The notes: generated from the sequence alone by a model not told the origin. A DNA stretch of 64,000 bases from Streptomyces pyxinae (GCF_024756275.1 NZ_JANUGQ010000016.1:62001-126000); one strand, 5' to 3'; positions 8,226 through 17,323 are shown, counted from the first letter of the stretch. Made by a program: numbers and translations.

Positions 8226-8753
8226 GTGAGAAAGACGCTCTATCTGTTCTGTTCCGCCGCCCCGCCCGTGTTCGAGGTGGCCGGTGTCGTCGAGGAGGCC
8301 CAGACGCGGGGGTGGGACGTGTGCCTGGGGCTCACGCCCACGGCCGCCGACTGGCTGCGGGACGGCATCGGCGGGTTGTCCGCGCTGACCGGCCGCCCGG
8401 TCCGGTGGGCGTACGAACGGCCCGGTGAGCCGGAGGTGTGGCCGCCGGCGGACGCGCTGCTCGTCGCGCCGGCGACCCTCAACACCGTCAACCGCTGGGC
8501 CCTCGGGCTCACCGACACCCTTGTCACCGGGTACGCGGCCGAGGCCGTCGGCAGGGGCACTCCGACGGCGGTGATGCCCTGCCTGAACACCGCCTGCGCC
8601 CGCCACCCGCGGTTCGGGCCGTCCCTGGAGACCCTGCGGGCCGCCGGCGTACGGGTGTTGTACGGCCCCGAGGGCTTCGAGCCCCATGAGCCCGGGGAGC
8701 AGCGGTCGTACCCCTGGGGCATGGCGCTCGACGTGGCGGACGGGCTGGGCTGA
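8226..8753 (+). CDS. Flavoprotein of the phosphopantothenoylcysteine-decarboxylase-like (HFCD) fold
   Basis: 175 residues, the whole length of a single Flavoprotein domain. Opening strand TLYLFCSAAPPVFEV, then ADALLVAPATLNTVNRWALGLTDTLVTGYAAEA, the FMN-binding 'P-A-T-x-N-T/S' region of the family, and a PCLNTACARHPRF segment. Such stand-alone flavoproteins are common beside HTH regulators in Streptomyces; their substrates are mostly unknown. A paralogue with the same layout is encoded at 19330-19869 on the other strand. Confidence 0.8.
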   Translation: MRKTLYLFCSAAPPVFEVAGVVEEAQTRGWDVCLGLTPTAADWLRDGIGGLSALTGRPVRWAYERPGEPEVWPPADALLVAPATLNTVNRWALGLTDTLVTGYAAEAVGRGTPTAVMPCLNTACARHPRFGPSLETLRAAGVRVLYGPEGFEPHEPGEQRSYPWGMALDVADGLG

Positions 8754-8800
8754 GGACCGGCCCGTCCGGGCTCAGGGGCGGCCCCGGGTCCCTCTGAGCA

Positions 8801-8900
8801 GTCCCGGGCCCTTCGGACCGGCTCCGGCCCTTCGCAACGGCCCCGGGCTCTTCGGACCGGCCCCGGGCTCTTCGAACCGGCCTCGGGTCCTTCGCGACGG
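8801..8900. repeat. Five tandem 20-bp repeats
   Basis: Five head-to-tail units of exactly 20 bp (best unit CCCCGGGCTCTTCGGACCGG at 8841-8860) with a few substitutions each, between the flavoprotein gene and the DUF2264 gene. The rest of the 8754-9114 gap holds no convincing gene; GAGGAG shortly before 9115 is the next gene's RBS. Confidence 0.75.
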
Positions 8901-9114
8901 CCCCGGTCCGGCCCCGGAGCCACCCGGGGCCCCGGGGTCGGCGTGATCCGGTCGGCGGCCCTTGCGGACGGACGGCGAGCGCTTCCATGCTGGCCGCGTT
9001 CCGCCCGGGTCCCGCCGGTCCCGCCGGTCCCGTCCGCCCGGTGCGTCCCGCCCGGCTCGCGCGGCGCTCCGGTTCCGGCCCGGGTCCGTCCGCGACCGAG
9101 GAGCGTGCCCCCGG

Positions 9115-11115
9115 ATGACCTCACCGCAGACCCCTTCGCCCCTGCCCCTGCCGCCCGAAGACCGGACGCGCTCCCCGCTGACCGGCTGGACCCGGGACCA
9201 CTGGGAGGCGCTGGCCGACCGGCTGCTGGACGCCGTGGTCCCGTACGCCACACCGGGGTTCGCGCAGTACCGGCTGCCCGGGCGGACCAGCTGGGCCGGG
9301 GAGGTGTCGGACGGGCTCGAAGGGTACGCCCGGAGCTTTCTGCTGGCCGCGTTCCGGATCGCGGGGGCCGGGCGGGCGGGCGGACCGGTCGATCCCCGGC
9401 TGGTCGAGCGGTACACCGAGGGCCTGATCAGCGGCACCGATCCGGACGGCCCCGAAGCCTGGCCGGCGCTCACCGATCGCTCCCAGCAGATGGTGGAGGC
9501 CGCCTCGGTCGCGGTCGCCCTGCACGAGACCCGGCCCTGGATCTGGGACCGGCTCGACACCCGAGCCCGGGAGCGGGTGGTGGACTGGCTCTCCGGCTTC
9601 GTCGGCCGGCACACCTGGGACACCAACTGGCGGCTGTTCCAGGTGATATCGGAGCAGTTCCTGGCCTCCGTCGGGGCCCCGCACAACCGGGGCGAGATCG
9701 AGGACGGGCTCGACCGGCTGGAGGAGTGGTACGTCGGGGACGGCTGGTACAGCGACGGCACCGGGCGCAACTTCGACTACTACAACGCCTGGGCGATGCA
9801 CTTCTATCCGCTGCTCTGGGCGCGGATGGCCGACCCGGAAGGAACCGGTGCGGCCGGGACCGGCGGGGACGGAACGCGTGCGGCCGGTACCGGCGCGGAC
9901 GGCGGCCGGGCCAAGGTCTACCGGGAGCGTCTGGGGCTGTTTCTGGCCACTTATCCGCACTTCTTCGGCGGTGACGGCGCCCCCGTCCACCAGGGCCGGT
10001 CCCTGACGTACCGGTTCGCCGCGACCGCGCCGGTGTGGATGGGCGCGCTCACCGGCTGTACGCCCCTGGCCCCCGGGCTCACCCGCCGCCTCGGCTCGGG
10101 CGCCGCCCGGCACTTCGCCGAGCGGGGCGCCCCGGACGAACGGGGGCTGATGCCGCTCGGCTGGTACGGGACGTTTCTGCCAGCCACCCAGCCGTACTCC
10201 GGTCCGGCGTCGCCGTACTGGGTCAGCAAGGGCTTCCTGGGCCTGCTGCTGCCGCCGGACCACCCGGTCTGGACGGAGCCCGAACTCCCCCTGCCCGTCG
10301 AGAAGTCGGACCAGTACACCGCCCTGCCCGCGCCGGGCTGGCTGCTGCACGGCACCGCGCGCGACGGCATCGTCCGGCTGGTCAACCACGGCAGCGACCT
10401 CAACTGGCCCGGCACCGAGGCCACCGACGACCCGCACTACGCGAAGTTCGGCTACTCCACCGCCACCGCCCCCGACACCTCGCCGGAGGCCCGGGCACGC
10501 AACGTCGGCAACCACCTGGCGCTGATCGGCCCCGACGGCACCCCCTCCCGGCGGGTGAGCATCCAGCCGCTGCGCTGCGAAGGGCGCCGCGCCGCCTCCC
10601 GCCACGACGCCCGGCTGCCCGGCGGCGACGAGACGTACCCGATCGAGACGACCAGCGTGCTGCACGGCCCCTGGGAGCTGCGGGTGCACCGGGTCACCGC
10701 GCCGGAGGGCGTCACGGTCCGGGAGGGCGGGTACGCCGTCGCCGGTGAGGTGCCGCCGGACGCCGGGGAGGGGCCCGGCTGGGCGCTGGCCCGGTCGGCG
10801 TCCGGCCTGACCAGCACGGTGATCGCCCTGCACGGCTGGGACGAGGGCGAGGACGAGAACGGGAGCGGGGTTTCCGGGGAGACCGGGGCCAACGCGTACG
10901 GGACGCACTCGGCCACCCCGTACCTGCGCCGCTCCGGCCATCCCGGCGGGACGGGTCTCTACGTCACCCTGGTCGCGCTGGCCGGCGGCCCAACCGCTCC
11001 GGCCGCCCTGGCCGGCCCGGCCGACTGTGCGGCGCTGCGGGCGTCGCTGAGCTGCGCGGTGGCGGACGGGGAGGTACGGGTCACCTTCCCGGACGGCACC
11101 GGGATCACCGTGTGA
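9115..11115 (+). CDS. DUF2264 domain protein
   Basis: 666 residues from ATG 9115, preceded by GAGGAG. The family signatures are the aromatic-rich alpha/alpha-barrel segments WDTNWRLFQVISEQFL and YVGDGWYSDGTGRNFDYYN..AMHFYPLLW in the N-terminal half, and a beta-rich C-terminal half. DUF2264 proteins resemble polysaccharide lyases/glycosidases of the (alpha/alpha)6 type and are suspected to act on carbohydrates, but the activity is not established. A Gly/Thr/Ala-rich insert at about 243-262 interrupts the barrel. No signal peptide is apparent. Same strand as the following ligase. Confidence 0.8.
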   Translation: MTSPQTPSPLPLPPEDRTRSPLTGWTRDHWEALADRLLDAVVPYATPGFAQYRLPGRTSWAGEVSDGLEGYARSFLLAAFRIAGAGRAGGPVDPRLVERYTEGLISGTDPDGPEAWPALTDRSQQMVEAASVAVALHETRPWIWDRLDTRARERVVDWLSGFVGRHTWDTNWRLFQVISEQFLASVGAPHNRGEIEDGLDRLEEWYVGDGWYSDGTGRNFDYYNAWAMHFYPLLWARMADPEGTGAAGTGGDGTRAAGTGADGGRAKVYRERLGLFLATYPHFFGGDGAPVHQGRSLTYRFAATAPVWMGALTGCTPLAPGLTRRLGSGAARHFAERGAPDERGLMPLGWYGTFLPATQPYSGPASPYWVSKGFLGLLLPPDHPVWTEPELPLPVEKSDQYTALPAPGWLLHGTARDGIVRLVNHGSDLNWPGTEATDDPHYAKFGYSTATAPDTSPEARARNVGNHLALIGPDGTPSRRVSIQPLRCEGRRAASRHDARLPGGDETYPIETTSVLHGPWELRVHRVTAPEGVTVREGGYAVAGEVPPDAGEGPGWALARSASGLTSTVIALHGWDEGEDENGSGVSGETGANAYGTHSATPYLRRSGHPGGTGLYVTLVALAGGPTAPAALAGPADCAALRASLSCAVADGEVRVTFPDGTGITV

Positions 11116-11299
11116 CGGCCGGGCGCCGGCGCACCGACCGGGTGGCCGGAAACCGGTCATCCGGTCGGGGGGTCGACGCCCGATCGCCTTGCCGCCCGGG
11201 ACGGCGGCCGGGGACGATCACCGGGTGACCCCGGGGGCGATCACCGGGGAGCCAGAGCCGGAACCGGCGTACCGGTGTGCCGACGCGAGGAGTGCCCAG

Positions 11300-12874
11300 G
11301 TGTCCACCAGTGCCGACGGGGTCGGTCGGGTCAGTCACGTCAGCCATGCCGGGGCGGTGCTCGCCGCGCTCGGCGAGGACCCCGGCCGGGAGGCGCTGGT
11401 CCACGGCGAACGACGCTTCACGGCGGGTGAGTTCCGCGACCTGGTGCACCGGCTGGCCCGGGCGCTGGAGGGCCGGGGGGCCGGCCGGGGCGACGGCGTC
11501 ACCCTGCTCTGCGGCAACGCGCCGGAGACCATCGCCGTGCGCTACGCCGCCCATCTGCTCGGCTGCCGGATCACCCATCTCTACGGCGGCCTGGCGGCGG
11601 AGGCCCAGGCCGCCCTGGTCCGGGACGTGGAGACCCGGTTCCTGGTCGCCGGCCGGGGCCAGGAGGCCCGTGCCGCCGAGCTGACGGCCCTGGTCCCGGG
11701 GCTGGAGGTTCTCGCCCTCGGTTCCTCGGCGGCCGGCCCGGATCTGCTGGAGCCGGCCGCGCGGGAGTCCGCCGAGCCGTTCACCGGCCGGGCCGGACCG
11801 GAGGACATCTGCGTCGTCCGGCACACCGGGGGCACCACCGGGCACCCCAAGGCGATCCGCACCACCTTCGCGCAGCTGAGCCTCTGGTACGCGAGCCTGC
11901 CCGGCCCCCGGAGCCCCGGCGACCGGCTCCTGGTGTGCACGACCCTGGCGCACGCCGTGGGGCTGCTCACCGACGCCGTGCTCGGCTCCGGCGGAACCGT
12001 GGTGCTCCAGGAGGGCTTCGACGCCGGGGCGGTACTGGCGGCCGTCGAGCGGGAGCGGATCACCCATCTCTTCCTGCTGCCGCCGATGCTGTACGAGTTG
12101 CTGGACCACCCGGCGGCCGACCGCACCGACACCTCCGGTCTGCGCGCCGTCCTCTACGGCGGCTGCCAGGCGTCCCCGGCCCGACTGGCGGACGCGGTAC
12201 GGCGGTTCGGGCCGGTGCTGGTCCAGTTCTACGGGCAGAACGAGGCGGGCGGCATCAGTGTGCTCACGCCCGAGGACCACGACCCGGAGCGCCCGGACCG
12301 GCTGCGCTCGGCGGGCCGGGTGCTGCCCGGCGTGGAGGTCGCCGTCCGGGACCCGGCCGGTCACGATCTGCCGCCCGGCGAGCACGGCGAGATCTGCGTC
12401 CGCTCGCCCCAGATGATGACCGGCTACTGGAAGCGCCCCGAGCTGACCGCCGAGGTGCTGCGGGACGGCTGGGTGCACACCGGCGACATCGGCTTCCTGG
12501 ACGACGACGGCTATCTGACCATCGTGGACCGGCTCAAGGACATGATCGTCGTGGTGGGTGGCCATGTGTACACCACCGAGCTGGAGGACCTGCTCAACTC
12601 CCATCCCGGGGTGTCGCGGAGCGCCGTCTTCGGCGTCCTGGACGAGGACCGGGTGGAGCGGGTGCACGCCGCCGTCGTCCGGGCGCCCGGCGGCGGGCTC
12701 ACCGAGCGGGAGATCCGCGCGTGGGTCCGGCGGCGGCGCGGCCCGATGTACGAACCCGCCCGCGTCACCTGGCTGGACACCCTCCCCCTCACCCCCACCG
12801 GCAAGCCCGACAAGATCCTCCTCCGCGACCAGGCCCTGACGACGGCCCGGCCGGACCCCGGCCGGCACGCGTAG
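11300..12874 (+). CDS. Adenylate-forming acyl-CoA synthetase/ligase
   Basis: 524 residues from GTG 11300, chosen because GAGGAG precedes it by 9 bp; an open frame to 11189 lacks coding character. ANL-superfamily motifs: P-loop HTGGTTGHPKA, aromatic motif FYGQNEAGG, hinge-like WVHTGDIGFLDDDGYLTIVDRLKDMI and C-terminal catalytic Lys in LTPTGKPDKILL. It activates a carboxylic acid as acyl-AMP and most likely transfers it to CoA; chain type cannot be told. The DUF2264 gene is upstream and cyanase is convergent downstream. Confidence 0.85.
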   Translation: MSTSADGVGRVSHVSHAGAVLAALGEDPGREALVHGERRFTAGEFRDLVHRLARALEGRGAGRGDGVTLLCGNAPETIAVRYAAHLLGCRITHLYGGLAAEAQAALVRDVETRFLVAGRGQEARAAELTALVPGLEVLALGSSAAGPDLLEPAARESAEPFTGRAGPEDICVVRHTGGTTGHPKAIRTTFAQLSLWYASLPGPRSPGDRLLVCTTLAHAVGLLTDAVLGSGGTVVLQEGFDAGAVLAAVERERITHLFLLPPMLYELLDHPAADRTDTSGLRAVLYGGCQASPARLADAVRRFGPVLVQFYGQNEAGGISVLTPEDHDPERPDRLRSAGRVLPGVEVAVRDPAGHDLPPGEHGEICVRSPQMMTGYWKRPELTAEVLRDGWVHTGDIGFLDDDGYLTIVDRLKDMIVVVGGHVYTTELEDLLNSHPGVSRSAVFGVLDEDRVERVHAAVVRAPGGGLTEREIRAWVRRRRGPMYEPARVTWLDTLPLTPTGKPDKILLRDQALTTARPDPGRHA

Positions 12875-12912
12875 CCGACCGGGGTCCGCCCAGGGGGTGT
12901 CGCCTCCGGGCC

Positions 12913-13383
12913 TCAGAAGGGCTTGGTGGGCAGGTACTTGCCGTCCAGGGTGATGACGGCGCGCTCGCCGCCCTCGGGGTCGTCCACCTTCTTCACGTCG
13001 AGCTTGAAGTTGATCGCGGAGATGATGCCGTCGCCCAACTGCTCGTGTACCAGGGCCTTCAGCGTGGTGCCGTAGACCTGGAGCATCTCGTAGAAGCGGT
13101 AGATGGTCGGGTCGGTCGGGATGCCGCCGGGGATCGAACCGCGGGTCGGGATGGTCCGCAGCGTCAGCGCGTCGTCGGCGTCCAGGTCGAGGAGCTCGGC
13201 GACGGCCTCGGCCGAAGCCTGGGGCAGCGGGTGCTGGCCGAGGACGGCGGCGGTGACGAAGGCGACCGACAGACCGGCGGCGTCGGCGATCTGCTGCCAG
13301 GACAGGTCCTTGCGGATCTTCGCCTCGTTGGCCTTGACGGCCAGGACCTGGCGGGCGGTGGTGTCGAACTGGGCGTGCACCAT
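12913..13383 (-). CDS. cynS: Cyanate hydratase (cyanase)
   Basis: 156 residues, the standard cyanase length, starting at ATG 13383. The N-terminal helical domain resembles a lambda-repressor fold (IRKDLSWQQIADAAGLSVAFVTAAVLGQHPL), and the C-terminal catalytic domain contains YRFYEMLQVYGTTLKALVHEQLGDGIISAINF with the conserved Arg, Glu and Ser of the decamer active site. It converts cyanate plus bicarbonate to ammonia and CO2. The carbonic anhydrase gene upstream (116 bp away, same strand) replenishes bicarbonate, and a CynR-type regulator is divergent. Confidence 0.95.
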   Translation of the reverse strand: MVHAQFDTTARQVLAVKANEAKIRKDLSWQQIADAAGLSVAFVTAAVLGQHPLPQASAEAVAELLDLDADDALTLRTIPTRGSIPGGIPTDPTIYRFYEMLQVYGTTLKALVHEQLGDGIISAINFKLDVKKVDDPEGGERAVITLDGKYLPTKPF

Positions 13384-13499
13384 GAGAGGCGTTTCCTTTC
13401 GGTGTGCCGCTCCCGGTGAGTGGTGGGGAGCGGTGGGTTCCGGGGTGGCCCCGGTCGCCGGGCGAGGGCGGGCGGGGACCAGGTGTGAAGAGGCCGGGA

Positions 13500-14090
13500 T
13501 CAGACCGGGAGGCCGGCCGTCCGGCCGTTGGGGTCGAGTTCCTCGACGGCGCCGCTGCCGATGTCGTAACACCAGCCGTGCAGCCTGACCGTGCCCTGCT
13601 CCAGGGCGCGGGCCACCGACGGATGGGTGACCAGGTTCGCCAGCTGGGCGCGGACGTTGCTCCGTACGAGGGCGTCCACGCCGGGGGCGGTGGTGCGGGC
13701 CCGTGCGGCGTCCGCGTGGCGCAGCCAGTCCGCGGTCGTCGGCATCGTGCCCAGGTCATGGCCTTCGGCCAGGGCGGTCATCGCGCCGCAGGCGGAGTGC
13801 CCGCAGACGACGATGTCCCGCACACCCAGCGCGGCGACCGCGTATTCGACGCTGGCCGCGATGCCGTCCGTGCGGGGCGCGTAGGCGGGCACGAGGTTGC
13901 CGGCCGTGCGGATGACGAACAGCTCGCCCGGATCGCTCTGGGTGATCAGTTCCGGTACCACGCGGGCGTCGGAACAGCCGATGAACAGTGTGTGCGGCGC
14001 GTGGTGGGTGGCCAGGTGGGCGAAGACCCCGGCCTTGGTGGGGAAGACCTCGCGCTGAAAGCGGTCGATTCCCCGGGCGAGATGGCGCAT
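13500..14090 (-). CDS. cynT: Beta-class carbonic anhydrase
   Basis: 196 residues. Zinc ligands C39, H98 and C101 with the C39-S-D41-A-R43 dyad motif and HSACGAM are all present, so it is a complete beta carbonic anhydrase interconverting CO2 and bicarbonate. Placed as the first gene of a cynT-cynS pair, it supplies the bicarbonate that cyanase consumes and retains CO2, as known for the E. coli cyn operon. Transcribed away from the LysR-type gene with a shared intergenic control region of about 120 bp. Confidence 0.93.
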   Translation of the reverse strand: MRHLARGIDRFQREVFPTKAGVFAHLATHHAPHTLFIGCSDARVVPELITQSDPGELFVIRTAGNLVPAYAPRTDGIAASVEYAVAALGVRDIVVCGHSACGAMTALAEGHDLGTMPTTADWLRHADAARARTTAPGVDALVRSNVRAQLANLVTHPSVARALEQGTVRLHGWCYDIGSGAVEELDPNGRTAGLPV

Positions 14091-14184
14091 GCCCTCACTC
14101 CCTTCGATCGGTGGTCGGTGGGGCTGATGTCATTCACTCTGCATGACCAGCATCTATAGCGTCCAAGACGCAGTACCACCGATC

Positions 14185-14205
14185 ACTATCGACCATATCT
14201 ATAGT
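14185..14205. promoter_or_regulatory. LysR-type (CynR) binding palindrome
   Basis: ACTAT (14185-14189), 11 bp, ATAGT (14201-14205): a textbook T-N11-A LysR box. The octamer ATCTATAG also occurs at 14152-14159 and 14197-14204, 45 bp apart, a possible recognition/activation site pair. The site abuts the regulator start and lies about 100 bp upstream of cynT. Confidence 0.7.
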
Positions 14206-14212
14206 TGTGCCC

Positions 14213-15136
14213 ATGAAGCCGGAACTGCGTCATCTGCGGTATCTGCTCGCGGTCGCCGAGCACGCCAACTTCACCCGTGCCGCCGAGGAGTTGCGCGTCT
14301 CCCAGCCCACCCTGTCCCAGCAGATCAGGCAGCTGGAGAAGGCCCTCGGGGTGCAGCTGCTGGACCGCACCGCCCGCACCGTGCGCCTGACCGACGCCGG
14401 GAGTGCCTACGTCCACTACGCCCGGCGCGCGCTGCGGGACCTCGCGGCGGGCGAGCGGGCGGTGCTGGACGTGCGGGACCTCTCCCGCGGGCACCTCCGC
14501 CTCGCCGTCACCCCCACCTTCACCGCCTACCTCACCGGCCCGCTCGTGGCCGACTTCTGCGCCCGCCACCCCGGCATCACCCTGGACGTACGCGAGTTGG
14601 CGCAGGACCGCATCGAGGCCGACCTCCTGGACGACCGGCTCGACCTCGGCATCGCCTTCGCCGGCGACCACCTCCCGGGCATCGAGGCCACCGCGCTGTT
14701 CACCGAGACCCTCAGCCTCGTCGTGGGCCCCCGCCACCCGGACAGCCAGAACCCCGGCCCGCTGCCGGTGACCGACCTCCGCGACCGCCGTCTCGCCCTG
14801 CTCAGCGGCGACTTCGCCACCCGACGGCACATCGACCGGCACTTCGCCGAGCACCACACGCAGCCGCGGATCGCGGTGGAGGCCGACTCCGTCAGCGCCC
14901 TCACCGAGATCGTGGCCCGCGCCCCGCTCGCCACCGTCCTCCCCGACGCCGTCACCCACGACAACCCGCACCTGACGCCGATCCCCCTGACCCCCGCCCT
15001 CCCCTCCCGTACCGTCACCCTTCTCCGTCGCGACAGCACCTATCAGAGCGCCGCCGCCCGCGCCTTCAGCCACCGGGCCGCCGACTGGACCCGCGCCCAC
15101 GACTTCGGCCCGGGGGAGCACCGGTACAGCGGCTGA
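14213..15136 (+). CDS. cynR: LysR-family regulator of the cyanate module (CynR-like)
   Basis: 307 residues from ATG 14213 (a GTG at 14207 is two codons upstream). The N-terminal HTH (LRYLLAVAEHANFTRAAEELRVSQPTLSQQIRQLE) is followed by a LysR substrate-binding domain (about 90-295). Divergent orientation from carbonic anhydrase-cyanase and the AEH-FTRAA..LSQQIRQLE helix support a CynR role: cyanate-responsive activation of cynT-cynS and autorepression through the T-N11-A palindrome overlapping its own start. The C-terminal ~25 residues are variable. Confidence 0.85.
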   Translation: MKPELRHLRYLLAVAEHANFTRAAEELRVSQPTLSQQIRQLEKALGVQLLDRTARTVRLTDAGSAYVHYARRALRDLAAGERAVLDVRDLSRGHLRLAVTPTFTAYLTGPLVADFCARHPGITLDVRELAQDRIEADLLDDRLDLGIAFAGDHLPGIEATALFTETLSLVVGPRHPDSQNPGPLPVTDLRDRRLALLSGDFATRRHIDRHFAEHHTQPRIAVEADSVSALTEIVARAPLATVLPDAVTHDNPHLTPIPLTPALPSRTVTLLRRDSTYQSAAARAFSHRAADWTRAHDFGPGEHRYSG

Positions 15137-15350
15137 CGGGGGGAACGGCGCCGGGCGTTCCAGCTCCCCGTTCCAGGCAGCCCGCGTCCGTCCTGGTCAG
15201 ACGGTGTTTCCGCGTTCCAGCGTCCCGAAGTGCCCGGATCCTGTGGCGGAGCGGACCGGGTGCCCGGCACGCTCGGATCGTTCAGGTGCCGCCCTCCACC
15301 GGACTGGTGCGGGGCGGGGCCGACGGTTCGGATCAAGGGAGATTCTTCGC

Positions 15351-15644
15351 ATGCGGCGTCTTGCCACCACACTCGGAGTACTCGGCTCGAGCCTCGCGCT
15401 CACGCTCGGTCTGGCTCCATCGGCCTCGGCCGCGAACGGAACCCTGCTTTTCAACGGCGGTCGCTGGGAGAACCCCACCGGCTGCCATGCGAGCAATTGG
15501 CCCGGCGATCCCGCCGTGATCGTCAACGCCACCGACAGCATCGCCTACGTGTACTCGGACGTGGCCTGCAAGAACTTCATCACCATTCTGCTGCCGACAC
15601 AGGTCCGTACGGTGTCGCACGCATGGTCTGTCGCTTTCCACTGA
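15351..15644 (+). CDS. Small secreted protein
   Basis: 97 residues from ATG 15351 (AAGGGAGA upstream). A clear Sec signal peptide (MRRLATTLGVLGSSLALTLG...SASA-A, cleavage near 26) leaves a ~70-residue mature protein with two Cys (GCHASNW and VACKNF) likely forming one disulfide. This resembles the many short secreted Streptomyces proteins of unknown role. An open frame further upstream to 15204 has no signal-like or domain content and is not counted. Confidence 0.75.
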   Translation: MRRLATTLGVLGSSLALTLGLAPSASAANGTLLFNGGRWENPTGCHASNWPGDPAVIVNATDSIAYVYSDVACKNFITILLPTQVRTVSHAWSVAFH

Positions 15645-15704
15645 GCGGCGCCCGGGCGGGCCGGATGCCGCCGCCGGCCGGCTTCGGACCGATGAGGTGA
15701 CCAC

Positions 15705-15751
15705 CCGGGCCCGGGCACCTGCCGCAGCCTTCGGCAGGCGCCCGGGCCCGG
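15705..15751. terminator. Strong bidirectional terminator hairpin
   Basis: Two-tier stem: CCGGGCCCGGGC (15705-15716) pairs with GCCCGGGCCCGG (15740-15751), and CCTGCCG (15718-15724) with CGGCAGG (15732-15738), loop CAGCCTT, with one A/C mismatch between tiers. Sits between the convergent small secreted protein and quinone-oxidoreductase genes. Confidence 0.75.
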
Positions 15752-15780
15752 CCTCCGCGCTCACACCAGTCGCACGAGGA

Positions 15781-16710
15781 TCAGAGGGTGAGGACGAGCT
15801 TGCCCCGGAGGTGACCGCTGTCGAGCAGCCGGTGCGCGTCGGTGACATGCTCGAAGGGGAACGTCTCCTGCACATGGACCCGGAGCTTTCCCTGTGCGAC
15901 GAGGCCGACGAGACCGCGCAGGGCGACCGGGTCGGGGTCGACCGCGATACCGCTGAAGCGCATGCCCGCCGCCTCGTACCTGGCGATGAGCGCCGGGTCG
16001 TCCTCGGCGGTCGCCGTCACCAGGTGACCGCCGGGCCGGAGCACTCCGAGGGACCGCTCGGCGGTGTCGCCGCCGACCGTGTCGAGCACGACGTCGATGT
16101 CGCGGACCGCGTCGGTGAAGTCGACCGCCGTGTAGTCGATCACCTCATCGGGGCCGAAACCCTCGACGAACTCCCGCTTGCTCCCGGTGGCGGTCGTGAT
16201 CACGTGCGCGCCGAGGGCTTTCGCGAGCTGGATCGCGACGTGGCCGACCCCGCCGCCACCGCCGTGGACCAGGACGCGATCGCCCGCACCGACGCCGGCG
16301 AGGTCGACGAGCCCCTGCCATGCCGTCAGCCCGACGACCGGGAGCGCGGCGGCTTCGACATGGGAGAGCGAGGCCGGCTTCCGTGCCAGGTGCAGCGCCG
16401 GCGCCGAGACGAATTCCGCGTACGCGCTCGCCGGCCGCGGGAACAGCGGCATCCCGAACACCTTGTCGCCGGGCCTGAACCGCCACGTCAGCGGAGACTC
16501 CTCCACCACGCCGCTGATGTCCCAGCCGAGGATGAACGGCGGCGGGCCGATCAGCGGGAACTCGCCGGCGCGCAGCCGCGCCTCCAGCGGGTTCAGCCCG
16601 ATCGCCCTGACGCGGACGACTACCTCGGTCGGGAGGGGCTGGGGCTCGGGCGCGTCCACGATGGTGAGTACCTCGGGACCGCCGTACGTCTGCTGGGTGA
16701 TGACTCGCAT
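15781..16710 (-). CDS. Zinc-independent MDR oxidoreductase (quinone-oxidoreductase type)
   Basis: 309 residues. Medium-chain dehydrogenase/reductase: N-terminal GroES-like part (about 1-120) without the zinc-binding Cys/His cluster, then an NADPH-binding Rossmann domain with VLVHGGGGGVGHVAIQLAKALGAHVI. The family reduces quinones or enones with NADPH. It is divergent from an HxlR-type regulator having a conserved N-terminal Cys, an arrangement typical of electrophile-responsive control. Confidence 0.87.
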   Translation of the reverse strand: MRVITQQTYGGPEVLTIVDAPEPQPLPTEVVVRVRAIGLNPLEARLRAGEFPLIGPPPFILGWDISGVVEESPLTWRFRPGDKVFGMPLFPRPASAYAEFVSAPALHLARKPASLSHVEAAALPVVGLTAWQGLVDLAGVGAGDRVLVHGGGGGVGHVAIQLAKALGAHVITTATGSKREFVEGFGPDEVIDYTAVDFTDAVRDIDVVLDTVGGDTAERSLGVLRPGGHLVTATAEDDPALIARYEAAGMRFSGIAVDPDPVALRGLVGLVAQGKLRVHVQETFPFEHVTDAHRLLDSGHLRGKLVLTL

Positions 16711-16759
16711 GACTCTCCTTGCTCGGGAAGAGGGAGAGATTCCAGGCTAGGTTTCCGAC

Positions 16760-16845
16760 AGGAACCGGCAGGTGCCTGAGAAGCCGGCAGGAACCGGCAG
16801 GAACCGGCAGGTGCCCGAGGAACCGGCGGGCACCGGCAGGTGCCT
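16760..16845. promoter_or_regulatory. Three copies of an 18-bp inverted repeat (candidate HxlR operators)
   Basis: AGGAACC-GGCA-GGTGCCT at 16760-16777, AGGAACC-GGCA-GGTGCCC at 16799-16816 and GGGCACC-GGCA-GGTGCCT at 16828-16845. They fill the intergenic region between the oxidoreductase and the HxlR gene. They could be multiple operators or an expanded minisatellite. Confidence 0.5.
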
Positions 16846-16873
16846 TGAGAAGCCGGCGGGTACCTCTGGCGCC

Positions 16874-17275
16874 ATGAGCGGTTTCGGTCCCGGTGATCCC
16901 TTTCTCGCAGACTGCCCGGGGCGTCTGGCGATCGAGTTGATCGCCGACAAGTGGACGGTGGTCGTGCTCTACGGCCTCAGCCAGGGCCCGGTTCGCCATG
17001 GCGAGTTGCTCAAGCTGATCGGCGGCATCTCCCGCAAGATGCTCACGCAGACGCTCCGGCGGCTCCAGGCGCACGGACTCGTCCGCCGCCACGCCTACGC
17101 CGAGGCGCCGCCCCGCGTCGAATACGAACTCACCCCGCTCGGGGCGACGCTGATCGATCCCATCCACATGCTGACGGAGTGGGCGAGAGCGAACGGCGCC
17201 GCGGTGCTCGACGCCCTCGACGCCCTCGACGCCGGTGCCGAGCCGGCCGCCCGTGACGTACCGGACCGAAGCTGA
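16874..17275 (+). CDS. HxlR-family winged-helix regulator with sensor-type Cys
   Basis: 133 residues from ATG 16874. Core HxlR domain: CPGRLAIELIADKWTVVVLYGL, GELLKLIGGISRKMLTQTLRRLQAHGLV and PPRVEYELTPLGATL. C14 is at the position of the redox-sensing Cys of YodB/HypR/QorR-type members, so quinone or disulfide stress sensing is plausible (inference). Divergent from the MDR oxidoreductase; upstream in-frame sequence is just the repeated operator region and is excluded from the gene. Confidence 0.85.
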   Translation: MSGFGPGDPFLADCPGRLAIELIADKWTVVVLYGLSQGPVRHGELLKLIGGISRKMLTQTLRRLQAHGLVRRHAYAEAPPRVEYELTPLGATLIDPIHMLTEWARANGAAVLDALDALDAGAEPAARDVPDRS

Positions 17276-17323
17276 GGAGCGGCCGGAAGACCTGGCCGGA
17301 CTTCGGCTCCGGCCGACCCGAGC

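Noticed and set aside
13384..13572. N-terminal extension of cyanase
   Set aside because: The family starts at ATG 13383; the upstream sequence is Arg/Pro-rich and overlaps the carbonic anhydrase gene.
15351..15644. Small secreted protein as a RiPP or lantibiotic precursor
   Set aside because: It has a normal Sec signal peptide, two Cys only and no modification enzymes nearby.
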